From positions 868,001 through 932,000 of the forward strand of contig NZ_CP086239.1 in the NCBI RefSeq assembly GCF_026650985.1: a stretch of 64,000 bases of DNA, read 5' to 3'. Made by a program: the position numbers and the translations under genes. The notes beneath the pieces were generated by a model. That model saw nothing but the letters and a program-made list of their open reading frames with translations, was not told the origin of the DNA and made no database searches. Source of the DNA: Clostridium estertheticum. GTDB lineage: Bacteria > Bacillota > Clostridia > Clostridiales > Clostridiaceae. This document shows positions 43,692 to 52,656 of this stretch, piece by piece. Numbering within the stretch: position 1 is the first letter of the stretch; every line of letters begins with the position of its first letter.

Positions 43692-43889
43692 GTATAGAAT
43701 TATTTACTGATAATAAATGAGGACATCAAAAAAAATTAAATAGATAATTAGAATTGTCATTATGTTTATTATGGACTATATCTTGAAAAACACTTAACTT
43801 CCAATTATTCTTAAACTGTACAGGCGAGGCCGCAATTGTAATTTGAAAATTATTATCATAATTTCAATGAATTTTAGGCAGGACTAATT

Positions 43890-44147
43890 ATGACAGAGAG
43901 AAAAGATGAAAAAATGGTGGCGGATAGGTTTAGAGAATATCTAAGTAATAGAGGACTGAAAGAAACATCTGTTGAGGATGATATAGTAAGGATAAAAATG
44001 ATGACCAGTCGCTATATTGATTATACAAAAGGAGAAGATTATGTACGAGAATTGTTGCATAAATGTGATTTATCAAACAGTTCGGTTGTTAGTTGTTTAA
44101 GGGTATGCAGATACTATAAAGAATATTTAGATCAAAGGAATAATTAG
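43890..44147 (+). CDS. Small protein of unknown function next to integrase
   Basis: This 85-residue acidic/basic helical protein (ADRFREYLSNRGLKETSVED, then VRELLHKCDLSNSSVVSCLR) starts at ATG 43890 without a strong ribosome site. Its 3' two thirds are duplicated, with decay, at 56233-56362. It is convergent with a tyrosine recombinase gene across a perfect palindromic terminator. No family recognised. Confidence 0.5.
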   Translation: MTERKDEKMVADRFREYLSNRGLKETSVEDDIVRIKMMTSRYIDYTKGEDYVRELLHKCDLSNSSVVSCLRVCRYYKEYLDQRNN

Positions 44148-44186
44148 TTTGTTTTTAAAACGTGGCTTAAAATTATTTATAAAACG

Positions 44187-44212
44187 TAATTACCGTCTAT
44201 AGACGGTAATTA
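44187..44212. terminator. Perfect palindromic bidirectional terminator
   Basis: TAATTACCGTCTA pairs with TAGACGGTAATTA, 26 bases without mismatch, between two convergent genes. The duplicated copy near 56.42 kb has lost the pairing. Confidence 0.75.
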
Positions 44213-44218
44213 TAAATA

Positions 44219-45154
44219 TCAATTAAACATCATAGCAAGAGGATTTGAGTTTACTGCAGATTGTAATTGATGTTCATCAATATGAGTATAGATCTCAGTA
44301 GTAGCAACACTTTCGTGACCTAGAATTTGTTGAAGAGATCTTAAATCTACTTTGCCGTATTTATACATAAGAGTTGCTGCAGTATGACGAAGTTTATGGG
44401 TAGATATTACTGCAGCGTCAAGTCCGGATGAAATAACGTATTTCTTAACAATATTTTGGACTGCTCTAGTAGTAATGCGGCCACTATTTCTTGATATAAA
44501 TAGAGCCTTAGAGTTTGTACTGAGATTATTTCTAATATAGAGCCAGGTGTTGATTGATTTTTTAGCAGCAGGTGTTAAAAAAATTTTACGTTCTTTGTTA
44601 CCCTTACCAATTACAGTTAAAACATCATTTCCAACCTGCTCAATATTTAAACTAGTTAATTCTGATAATCTTAAAGCACAATTAAGAAAAATTGTAATTA
44701 TACAATGATCTCTTGGATATTTTTCACATTCGATTAGTAAACGGACTGATTCTTCTAAATTAAGATATTTGGGTATGCGTTTTGGTAATTTAGGCGTTTC
44801 AAGTTCTTCGGCTATATTGTTATCAATAAGATGTGCCTTTGCTTTCAGATACTTCCAAAATTGGCGGATAGATACTATCTTTCTCGCCTTTGTACCAGCT
44901 GAAGTCTTTTGAGTTGTTTGACAATGTGAAATAAATGCATACATATCATTCAGGGTTATTGATTTTATAAACGCTAGATTAACTAAACCAAAATTAGTGT
45001 TAATTATTGAAGTTTTACGACTATCTAAGATAAATTTGAAAAACATTAGTAAGTCTGTGCGGTATTCGAAAATGGTATTTTTAGATCGGCCCTTTATTAC
45101 AATAAGGTAGTCTAAATATTGTTCAACTAATGGACAAGTTTTATTTGATTGCAT
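44219..45154 (-). CDS. XerC/D-type tyrosine recombinase
   Basis: The 311-residue protein has an N-terminal SAM-like core-binding domain (EQYLDYLIVIKGRSKNTIFE) and a catalytic domain with Arg in CALRLSELTSL, Lys in VIGKGNKERK, HKLRH, GH in ILGHESVATT and Tyr in EIYTHI. All active-site residues are present. It is a simple XerC-like integrase, perhaps of an integrated element. A piece of its 3' end is duplicated at 56.4-56.6 kb. Confidence 0.92.
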   Translation of the reverse strand: MQSNKTCPLVEQYLDYLIVIKGRSKNTIFEYRTDLLMFFKFILDSRKTSIINTNFGLVNLAFIKSITLNDMYAFISHCQTTQKTSAGTKARKIVSIRQFWKYLKAKAHLIDNNIAEELETPKLPKRIPKYLNLEESVRLLIECEKYPRDHCIITIFLNCALRLSELTSLNIEQVGNDVLTVIGKGNKERKIFLTPAAKKSINTWLYIRNNLSTNSKALFISRNSGRITTRAVQNIVKKYVISSGLDAAVISTHKLRHTAATLMYKYGKVDLRSLQQILGHESVATTEIYTHIDEHQLQSAVNSNPLAMMFN

Positions 45155-45204
45155 TGTATCACTCCTTATCTTAGAGTATTGACAGAATTAGTGGAGAATA
45201 TTAA

Positions 45205-45240
45205 CATAATGACTATAATGGGAAGTCAAAGTGTAATGAC
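45205..45240 (+). repeat. TATAAT-block repeat, partial copy
   Basis: ATGACTATAATGGGAAGTCA matches the 3' block of the RLCL repeat and the block inside MFVELCK copy 3. It lies upstream of the nucleotidyltransferase-like gene. Confidence 0.45.
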
Positions 45241-45357
45241 AATCTTTGGTATAGAATTATTAGAATTGTTTTGGGTATACAATATGAAGTAGTTTATTGA
45301 TAATATAGACTTATAGACAAACAGCTGTTATCTATTTCAATAAAAGGAGGACAAAAA

Positions 45358-46398
45358 ATGAAATATATTAGTAAAGAATTAAATGCTTGGGCGATAGAAA
45401 AAATTGAGAAGGAATTTCCTGACGATGTAGCATTGTTAATTGGGCACGAACATTGGAAGATTGCACCAGATGGAGATGAAATAGCGTTTAACTTTTACAT
45501 CCCTTCTACAGACAGAGGCTATAATCTATCTCAGACATTTATCATTGATGACATTGGTTATGACCTATTCCCAATGTCATGGGAGAGAGTGGAAGGAATT
45601 GCGAACCTAAATGAAAGTCTTACAACGTGCTTGGCAGATGGAGTTATCTTGTATGCTCGAAGCGAAGAAGAAAAAGAACGTTTCGTAAAATTGCAGAAAC
45701 AGGTACAGAGTAATCTTAGTGATGAGGAATTTACTTATAGGAAGGGCCTTGAAAAGATTAATATAGTAATGGAATTGTTCCAAAATATGCTTTTCGAAAA
45801 ATCACTCAGTGGTATACGTAAGGCAAGTGGCTACGTTGCTGCATATTTGTCTGAAGCGATTGCTGCTGTAAATGAAACATATTTTAAGGGTGGTCCTGAC
45901 AACCAGATAGCATGCCTAAGTGGTCTCCCAGAAGTTCCAAGTGGATTTATTGGTCTCTATGAGAGCACTGCTACAGCAAAAACGATAGAAGAATCAAAAG
46001 ATATATGCTATAAAATGCTGGATACAACCCGTGATTTCTTCAGCGTGAGAAAACCAGATAAGGAAACAGAAGTAAAGGACTACAATTTTCAAGATTTAGC
46101 AGATTGGTATCAGGAATGCATTTATTGGTTTAGAAGAATCTATTATTACTTGGAGATAAATGATGCAACAAAGTGCTTTGTATGGGGATGTATATTACAA
46201 AGCGAAATTGATTGTGTCACAAAGGACTTCGGGCTTAAGAAAATGGAACTGATGAATGTATTTGATCCGGCAGATTTAAGTGTCTTCGGTAAATGTGTTG
46301 AAGAGATTGAGCAGTATATTGTCTCTGAAATCAGAAAGCATGATGTTAAAATAAGAGAGTTTAAAAATCTGGATGAGTTTTTAAGGCAAAATGGATAA
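45358..46398 (+). CDS. Nucleotidyltransferase-like protein of unknown function
   Basis: This protein has 346 residues. The first 120 resemble a degenerate minimal nucleotidyltransferase fold (FNFYIPSTDRGYNLSQTF, YDLFPMSWERVEGIANL, DGVILYARSEEEKERFVKL). The C-terminal part is helical, possibly HEPN-like (ADWYQECIYWFRRIYYYLE). The GS...DxD catalytic motif is not obvious, so activity is doubtful. AAAAGGAGG is the ribosome site. The CD3324-like gene follows 20 bases later and is probably co-transcribed. Confidence 0.6.
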   Translation: MKYISKELNAWAIEKIEKEFPDDVALLIGHEHWKIAPDGDEIAFNFYIPSTDRGYNLSQTFIIDDIGYDLFPMSWERVEGIANLNESLTTCLADGVILYARSEEEKERFVKLQKQVQSNLSDEEFTYRKGLEKINIVMELFQNMLFEKSLSGIRKASGYVAAYLSEAIAAVNETYFKGGPDNQIACLSGLPEVPSGFIGLYESTATAKTIEESKDICYKMLDTTRDFFSVRKPDKETEVKDYNFQDLADWYQECIYWFRRIYYYLEINDATKCFVWGCILQSEIDCVTKDFGLKKMELMNVFDPADLSVFGKCVEEIEQYIVSEIRKHDVKIREFKNLDEFLRQNG

Positions 46399-46418
46399 TG
46401 TATACGAGGAGGCATATA

Positions 46419-46679
46419 ATGAAATATTTAAATGCTTCTGATATATTGCCTGATGAGCTGCTACAAGAGGTTCAAAAGTATGCACAGGGAAAAGCTCTAT
46501 ATATCCCTAGAAATAATGAACGTAAAAAATGGGGTGAAGGTTCTGGAGCGCGAGGCTATTATGAACGGCGTAATGAAGAAATTCGGATAAAATTTGCAAG
46601 TAAAAATGTTCCTATAGAAGAAATAGCAAATATTTATTGCCTATCCGTAGAAACAATCCGTAAAATTTTGTATAAATAA
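46419..46679 (+). CDS. CD3324-family protein, Mor-like helix-turn-helix
   Basis: The start is ATG 46419 after GAGGAGG. The 86-residue protein reads MKYLNASDILPDELLQEVQK, KALYIPRN and KKWGEGSGARGYYERRNEEI, and ends with a helix-turn-helix IEEIANIYCLSVETIRKILY. This is the clostridial CD3324 pattern, related to Mor/C-type activators. Function unknown. It probably forms a unit with the gene before it. Confidence 0.8.
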   Translation: MKYLNASDILPDELLQEVQKYAQGKALYIPRNNERKKWGEGSGARGYYERRNEEIRIKFASKNVPIEEIANIYCLSVETIRKILYK

Positions 46680-46793
46680 TAAATAATAAATAATAAATAA
46701 TGGAGCGAAATGATTATTTTAAATTATATAAGGTAAGCTGAAGAAGTTAAAAAACTTCTTCAATCAAAAATAGCATTAGAAGGAGTTAAAATA

Positions 46794-47678
46794 ATGAATG
46801 TAAAAATTAGAAACTTTATAGACGAAGCTGGATACTGCGATGATTTTCAGAAAATTTGTGATTTTTTAATTCGTATAAATCAAAATGAAGTTGTCGCTCC
46901 TAGCTGGTTATGGGCAAGATGGGTTTGGCAGTACGATTCGCATATAAATACGACGCAGTCGCACTTTGGCATTGCTGAGGTTAATGGAAAAATTGTTGGA
47001 CTTACATTATATGACCACGGTCTTGGTGAGGCATTCTTTTGCGTTGACATGGATTATGAAGGTATCAAGTCACAACTCATAGACTTTGCAACAAATAATT
47101 TAAATTTGAATGGAGAAATAAGGTTAGCTTTGCCAGATGGAGATTTAGGTTATCAGCAATCGGCTGTTCAAAAGGGTTTTATTGCTACTACGGAAAAGGT
47201 TCAGACATCACGAATAGATATCAATGACAACGTTTATGCTCTCCCCAAAGGGTATACAATTATGAGCTTTGCCGATAAAAGCTTTGACGCTGATAAATAT
47301 TTTGATGCGATTTGGAAGGGATTCGAGAATAAACGTGAACGCACTGAAGCAGATAGCGTTAAAATGAGAGAAGGGTTTGATAGACCATATCTTGACCTCG
47401 ATTTGCGCATATTAGTTGTTGCTCCTAACGGAGACTACGCTGCCCATTGTGGTATGTGGTGTATTCCTGGCAGCGAGTATGCTTATGTCGAACCTGTTTT
47501 CACTTTACCAGAATATCGTAAGTTGGGATTGGGCAAAGCTGCTGTTCTTGAAGGGGTAAATAGGTGTGGCAAACTCGGAGCAAAACATGCATATGTGCTT
47601 TCATCACAGCAATTCTATTATAATATCGGTTTTTATTCTTATCAAAATGATATATGGTGGATACATAAAAAATCCTAA
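46794..47678 (+). CDS. Tandem-domain GNAT N-acetyltransferase
   Basis: This 294-residue protein has an N-terminal degenerate GNAT half (FGIAEVNGKIVGLTLYDHG) and a C-terminal active half with the CoA loop VFTLPEYRKLGLGKAAVLEG and AKHAYVLSSQQFYYNIGF. AGAAGGAG precedes the ATG. The two-half design occurs in antibiotic- and peptide-modifying GNATs. The substrate is unknown. Confidence 0.87.
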   Translation: MNVKIRNFIDEAGYCDDFQKICDFLIRINQNEVVAPSWLWARWVWQYDSHINTTQSHFGIAEVNGKIVGLTLYDHGLGEAFFCVDMDYEGIKSQLIDFATNNLNLNGEIRLALPDGDLGYQQSAVQKGFIATTEKVQTSRIDINDNVYALPKGYTIMSFADKSFDADKYFDAIWKGFENKRERTEADSVKMREGFDRPYLDLDLRILVVAPNGDYAAHCGMWCIPGSEYAYVEPVFTLPEYRKLGLGKAAVLEGVNRCGKLGAKHAYVLSSQQFYYNIGFYSYQNDIWWIHKKS

Positions 47679-47712
47679 ACAAATAAAATCAAGCTTTTTA
47701 AGTGTATGAAAA

Positions 47713-47743
47713 TAGCCCAACTGAAGTTTTATCGGTTGGGTTA
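47713..47743 (+). terminator. Stem-loop after the tandem GNAT gene
   Basis: AGCCCAAC / GTTGGGTT forms an 8-bp stem with a 13-base loop, followed by a weak T-rich stretch. Confidence 0.55.
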
Positions 47744-48282
47744 TGATTTATATGTAGTATCTGCTCAACATAGGCAAGGTCATGGTCGCAGTATAAGCAT
47801 AATCTACAGTAAGTTTCTTACACAATGTTCGTAACGGACGACACAACCTAATGTCAGAATTAGTAAAGTAATGGAGTGATTCTGCGTATTTTTATATATT
47901 CTTCAGTTTCCCATTATTCATATTGGACATGCTGTAGAACTTCTAATTAGGCTAATAATGAGAAGTAATACCATATATTTAGAAAATAACGTTTTATAAA
48001 GATATCCTTTTACTAAAGAATAACGGATATATATATGTCGGATTTGCTAAATTAGACGACGCAACTATTGAAATTGAAAGTACGAATAATGCTCTTTGAA
48101 AATTGAATAGTACGGTATTTAAAATGAAAAAACACTATTATAAAAATGCAGTTATGTACAAATATGTATAATATGCTATAATTTCTATAGAGTTAAGTCG
48201 AAGTTGTAAAAAAGTGTGAAGTAATCGAATAATAATGGTCATTGCATAAAGAAAATAAAATAGAACAAATAATTGGAGGTTC
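47744..48282 (+). other. 540-base intergenic stretch with a small gene fragment
   Basis: No intact gene is visible. At about 48022-48100 the plus strand reads GYIYVGFAKLDDATIEIEST and stops, a coding-like remnant I cannot identify. The remainder is AT-rich and featureless. A ribosome site for the next gene is at 48274. Confidence 0.4.
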
Positions 48283-48615
48283 ATGGTGGATATATGGAAG
48301 GCATTTGCTAAAGTAATTTCAGTGGTGATAATATTGGATGGTATAAATTTATTAACAAATAAATCTAAAATGTTAGTTAAATTATCAATGAAAAAGAGTG
48401 CATTTTGCAACTCCGATACAAGAAGAGCAATAGTTAGGAATCATGACAAGACAGCAAAAGTATTGGGAATACAATATACGATAGGTGGAATACTATTGCT
48501 AATATTTTCAATTATTTATAATAATACTGAGTTCACCGGAAATTTTTTAATAATGGGAATATTATCTTTATTCAACTTATTTATATTAGGATTTGTAGTT
48601 CCATCCATAAAATAA
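48283..48615 (+). CDS. Small two-helix membrane protein of unknown function
   Basis: The 110-residue protein has GGAGG before the ATG. It has hydrophobic segments at residues 10-24, 60-78 and 88-106, with a basic patch (SMKKSAFCNSDTRRAIVRNH) on the cytosolic side. No family recognised. A hairpin AGGTATT/AATACCT directly after the stop (48616-48637) may terminate it. The 48638-48767 gap before the IS91 element shows nothing else. Confidence 0.6.
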   Translation: MVDIWKAFAKVISVVIILDGINLLTNKSKMLVKLSMKKSAFCNSDTRRAIVRNHDKTAKVLGIQYTIGGILLLIFSIIYNNTEFTGNFLIMGILSLFNLFILGFVVPSIK

Positions 48616-48948
48616 AGGTATTTTATTTATAATACCTAATTAAGTGTAAGTTACTTTATAATATTCTTAGCGAATTATACGAAGTTAGGCGCGAAAAAAA
48701 GCTCAAACCCTAGATAAGAGTCTGAGTGTAAAAAAATATAGAAATACGTCTAACTTTGAATAATTAAAATAGCACGAAACCGCGGTAGTATAGATATAAT
48801 CTATGGGGATTGAATAAGTTTACTTATACCAAATTTAATGGATTAGTTAATTAAATAGCTAAAGTTAAGGTGAGAAGCATATAAAAAAACATTAAACATG
48901 AAGAAATAGATATAGTTTCCCCTACCCCATAATGAAACGCAGTTAATA

Positions 48949-50109
48949 TTATGCAGTTTGTAAAACAGTAGGAGGAGATTTTGAAAATAAAGTACATCTA
49001 CTAAGTTTGTCTGAGCCACTGTGTTGGCATTTGGAAAAATCTCTTCCAGTGATTTTTTGAATTAATTGGAGTGCTGATATTTTTTCTTCAAGTAAAATAG
49101 GTGTATTAGTAAGGTGTTTGCAAAGCGTAAGTTTAGTATTTTTGTTTCGATTTCTAAGCAAACCATAATGTCTAATTTTCATAAATCCACTTGGCAGTAT
49201 ATGAATAATAAACCTACGGATAAACTCATCGGCAGAAACAGTCATTAACTTACACTTGCTACTATCTTTGTAATCACGCCATTTGAATGTAACATTATCA
49301 TTTTCAATATTGATGATACGATTATTTGATATAGCAACTCTGTGAGTATATCTACCTAAATATTCAACTACACATGAAGCTTGTTTAAAAGGGGGTTTGC
49401 AGTAAACAACCCATTCCTTAGCATAAATAGAGGAAATTAGTTTTTCAAATTCATTATTATTACAAAGATATTCTTGAGTGCCATAAAATTTAAGCTTATT
49501 TTTATAATATATTTGTTTGAGATAATATATAAATTTGCCTCTGAATTTGCGAGATAGCACTTTAATTGGGATGAAAAACTTCTTTCTACTACTTACCCAT
49601 TTTCCTATTGATGATAATCCACCTCCGGGTACAATACAATGAATATGAGGATGGTGCATCAGATTTTGTCCCCATGTATGTAGAATAGAGGTAAATCCAA
49701 GTGCTGCACCCAGATATTTTTTATTTGAGGCTAATTCTGAAAGTGTTTCAGCGACAGCTTTAAATAAAAGAGTATAAAGCTCCCTTTGATTTTGATATAC
49801 TATCAAATTTATGGTATCAGGAATGGTAAATATCACATGAAAGTATCCAATATTAAGTAAGTTGTTCTTTTGAGAGTCAATCCAACGTTCCTTAGCAAGA
49901 CTTTGACATTTAGGGCAGTGTCTATTACGACAAGAGTTGTAAGAAGTTTGAGTACTGCCACAGTTTTCACATTTGTCTATATGACCTCCTAACTGAGATG
50001 TCCTACATTTTTCAATTGCAGACATAGCCTTGAGTTGAGCAAGCGAAAGCTTATGTTTTTTACGATATTCTGTGCCATATTGTTGAAAAATATCTTGAAC
50101 CTCAATCAT
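48949..50109 (-). CDS. IS91-family transposase (HUH Y2-type)
   Basis: The 386-residue protein begins with a zinc-binding domain (CENCGSTQTSYNSCRNRHCPKCQ). The HUH motif is HPHIHCIVPGGG, and the C-terminal part has EYLGRYTHRVAISNNRI with a catalytic tyrosine position. Such enzymes move single-stranded copies by rolling circle. It overlaps the helper recombinase stop by one base. It looks intact and may be active if the helper is dispensable. Confidence 0.93.
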   Translation of the reverse strand: MIEVQDIFQQYGTEYRKKHKLSLAQLKAMSAIEKCRTSQLGGHIDKCENCGSTQTSYNSCRNRHCPKCQSLAKERWIDSQKNNLLNIGYFHVIFTIPDTINLIVYQNQRELYTLLFKAVAETLSELASNKKYLGAALGFTSILHTWGQNLMHHPHIHCIVPGGGLSSIGKWVSSRKKFFIPIKVLSRKFRGKFIYYLKQIYYKNKLKFYGTQEYLCNNNEFEKLISSIYAKEWVVYCKPPFKQASCVVEYLGRYTHRVAISNNRIINIENDNVTFKWRDYKDSSKCKLMTVSADEFIRRFIIHILPSGFMKIRHYGLLRNRNKNTKLTLCKHLTNTPILLEEKISALQLIQKITGRDFSKCQHSGSDKLSRCTLFSKSPPTVLQTA

Positions 50110-50292
50110 TATCTTTCCTCATTTTTTTTCTTGGATTTTTTCAACATGTCCAAAGGACTTTTTACATTTAATGATTCAATTTTTATCATATGTAAATAAA
50201 AACAGGTTGTGCTGATATCAGAATGGCCAAGAAGTTGTTTAATATGGAATATGCTTACGCCTGACTCAAGCAGGTGAGTTGCAAAACTGTGT

Positions 50293-50298
50293 CGAACA
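50293..50298 (+). repeat. Target direct repeat, left side of RIT element
   Basis: CGAACA at 50293-50298 is repeated at 53774-53779. Removing everything between the copies plus one copy restores the recombinase reading frame. Confidence 0.7.
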
Positions 50299-50322
50299 AA
50301 ATCCAAACGTTTGGATTTCTTG

Positions 50323-50370
50323 CGTTATCCAAACCTTTATAAAATCCAAACCTTTTTAAACAAGTACCTG
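50323..50370 (+). repeat. RIT left terminal inverted repeat
   Basis: The repeat starts CGTTATCCAAACCTTTATAA and ends AAACAAGTACCTG. It contains two copies of ATCCAAACCTTT and matches the right end base for base over 48 positions. A further inverted ATCCAAACC unit lies inside at about 50390. Confidence 0.9.
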
Positions 50371-50455
50371 ATTTTATTAGATTAGGACTAAAAAAGGTTT
50401 GGATTTTATTTTATTGTGTATGATTATCATATAACACATTTAAGGAGGTCATACC

Positions 50456-51688
50456 ATGCATTTTCAAAATCTAGAAGAGCATTACCATGAATTACTCGAC
50501 TTTTTAGAGGCAAATCATTATTCTCCGTCCTACATCCAAAAATTCAAAACCGTAATCAGAAACATCCTAAAGGATCCGAAAAGGAAAGGTCGGGAATCAT
50601 ACAGGGGCATATATCTTGAATACGCTAAAGGTTCACATTCTGAACAGTATCTTCGTCATATGAGAACTGTCATCGGTGCTCTTGAACAGTTCGATCTTTT
50701 TGGTAAATATCCTAATGGAAGGCGGCGACATTCACTTTTTGGCAGAGGGTCTTATCATCTACTAAATCATGAATACCAGGAACTAATTGATTTTTATTGC
50801 AAAACAGAAAAAGAACGCGGGAAAAAACTTACAACACTCCACAGTGAGTCCATGAATGCGGCATCCTTTCTTTATGCCATGCAGAAAAAAGGATTTGAAA
50901 GTCTTAATGCTTTCACGGAAGAGTCTGTACTGTCATTCTTCCTATCGGACGAGGGTGAGCTGACTAAAAGTTGTTCCTATAAGAAAAACATCAGAGCTGT
51001 TTTCAAGGCAGGCATTTCATGGAAAGCGCGAGAATGCCAAAAGGTGTTGTGCTTCCTGCCTCTTCTCCGAGAAATACGAAAGAACATACAGTATCTCACT
51101 AAAGAGGAAGTGCAGAAAATACGTGATACCATAGACAGCTCATCATCTGGACTTTCTAAGCGCGACAGAGCAATTGGAATGCTACTTCTGAATACTGGAA
51201 TCCGAGGCTGTGACATAGTGGCATTAGAAATGAATTCCATCAACTGGACAGCTGAAAAAATCTGGATCATCCAGCAGAAAACAGAGATTTCACTGGAACT
51301 TCCATTAATGCCGATTGTAGGTAATGCTATTTATGACTATGTAACGACAGAGCGCCCTGATTCAGGCCATAGATTCCTTTTCCTTAGTGAGACAAGACCA
51401 TTTACACCGCTGGCTAGCCGTAGCATTGGAAGTATAGTTACAAAAATACTTCGTATGGTTGGAATTCGTCAGAATAAGGGAGATTGCAAGGGTACTCATA
51501 TATTTCGACACTATCTAGCATCCTTCCTTCTGGGTAACGGAATACCGCAGCCGATTATCAGCCGTACCCTTGGCCACACATCACCAGATTCATTGGAACC
51601 ATATTTGAAGGCAGACTTCGTTAATCTAAAGGAATGTGCACTTAGCATTGAAAAGTTCTCTGTTGCAGAGGATGTGTTTGCCCTATGA
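50456..51688 (+). CDS. RIT tyrosine recombinase A
   Basis: The first of three recombinases has 410 residues. The catalytic domain has Arg in NTGIRGCDIVAL, HIFRHYLASFLL, LGHTSPDSL and Tyr in EPYLKADF. The N-terminal half is a core-binding domain (YHELLDFLEANHYSPSYIQK). The next gene overlaps its stop by four bases (ATGA), so translation is coupled. AGGAGG precedes the ATG. G+C is clearly higher than in flanking genes. Confidence 0.9.
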   Translation: MHFQNLEEHYHELLDFLEANHYSPSYIQKFKTVIRNILKDPKRKGRESYRGIYLEYAKGSHSEQYLRHMRTVIGALEQFDLFGKYPNGRRRHSLFGRGSYHLLNHEYQELIDFYCKTEKERGKKLTTLHSESMNAASFLYAMQKKGFESLNAFTEESVLSFFLSDEGELTKSCSYKKNIRAVFKAGISWKARECQKVLCFLPLLREIRKNIQYLTKEEVQKIRDTIDSSSSGLSKRDRAIGMLLLNTGIRGCDIVALEMNSINWTAEKIWIIQQKTEISLELPLMPIVGNAIYDYVTTERPDSGHRFLFLSETRPFTPLASRSIGSIVTKILRMVGIRQNKGDCKGTHIFRHYLASFLLGNGIPQPIISRTLGHTSPDSLEPYLKADFVNLKECALSIEKFSVAEDVFAL

Positions 51689-52656
51689 GCAGTTTTCAGT
51701 CATCCGTCGCACCACTCATACAGTCGTTCATAAGATACCGAAAGGCATCCGACCACTGGAATGTATCTTCCTCTGAGCCGAATCTCCTCATCTTTGAACG
51801 CTACTGCATCATGAACTATCCAGGTTTCACGGAACTGACGCAGGAAATGGTAGACAACTGGTGCCGTCAGCGTGATACGGAATTAAACGAATCATGCCGC
51901 GTAAGGATTGGACCAGTAGTTGGTTTTGTACGCTATCTGAAAGAACGGGGGCTTACGCGTATCTATGAACCAGTCATTCCGAAGAAAGAGCCTCGTATAT
52001 ATATACCACACGCTTTCACCGAACAGGAACTTACAAATTTCTTCTGTGAATGTGATAGTTTAGGGGTACATCCCCGAAATGAGCCTGTACTTACGAGAAA
52101 GCTGACTGTCCCAGTATTCTTCCGACTACTCTATTCAAGTGGTATACGTACCACCGAGGCTAGACAACTACGAAAAACAGATGTGGATATGGAACACGGC
52201 ATCCTGGATATCCGTTATTCGAAGGGACGTAACCAGCACTATATCGCGTTACATGATTCTATGTTGGAACAGATACGTAAGTATGATACTGCTATCGAAA
52301 AGATACACCCAGACAGAACCTATTTTTTCCCAGCCAGAAACGATTCCTTCCACAAGCGCTCATGGGTCCAGAAGAACTTCCATGATATCTGGTATGGAGT
52401 AAACAAGGCGCATGCAGTCGCCTATGAGCTGAGACACCACTACGCGGTAAAAAATATAAACCGATGGGCTGGTCTAGGCGTTACCTTTAATGACAAGCTT
52501 CTGTACCTTAGCAAGAGTATGGGACATACCACGATAGAAAGCACAAAGTACTATTATTCCATCGTGCCTGGTCTATCACAGATCCTCAGAGAAAAGACTG
52601 AAACAGGGTTCGACTGCATTGTACCGGAGGTAGAAGATGATGAAAGCAACGAATGA
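51685..52656 (+). CDS. RIT tyrosine recombinase B
   Basis: The 323-residue protein has Arg in SSGIRTTEARQL, Lys in RYSKGRNQHY, YELRHHYAV (Tyr replaces the first His of HxxRH, while the Arg is kept), GH in SMGHTTIES and Tyr in KYYYSIVP. The middle recombinase is usual in RIT operons. It overlaps recombinase A by four bases and C by 20 bases. Confidence 0.9.
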   Translation: MSSFQSSVAPLIQSFIRYRKASDHWNVSSSEPNLLIFERYCIMNYPGFTELTQEMVDNWCRQRDTELNESCRVRIGPVVGFVRYLKERGLTRIYEPVIPKKEPRIYIPHAFTEQELTNFFCECDSLGVHPRNEPVLTRKLTVPVFFRLLYSSGIRTTEARQLRKTDVDMEHGILDIRYSKGRNQHYIALHDSMLEQIRKYDTAIEKIHPDRTYFFPARNDSFHKRSWVQKNFHDIWYGVNKAHAVAYELRHHYAVKNINRWAGLGVTFNDKLLYLSKSMGHTTIESTKYYYSIVPGLSQILREKTETGFDCIVPEVEDDESNE

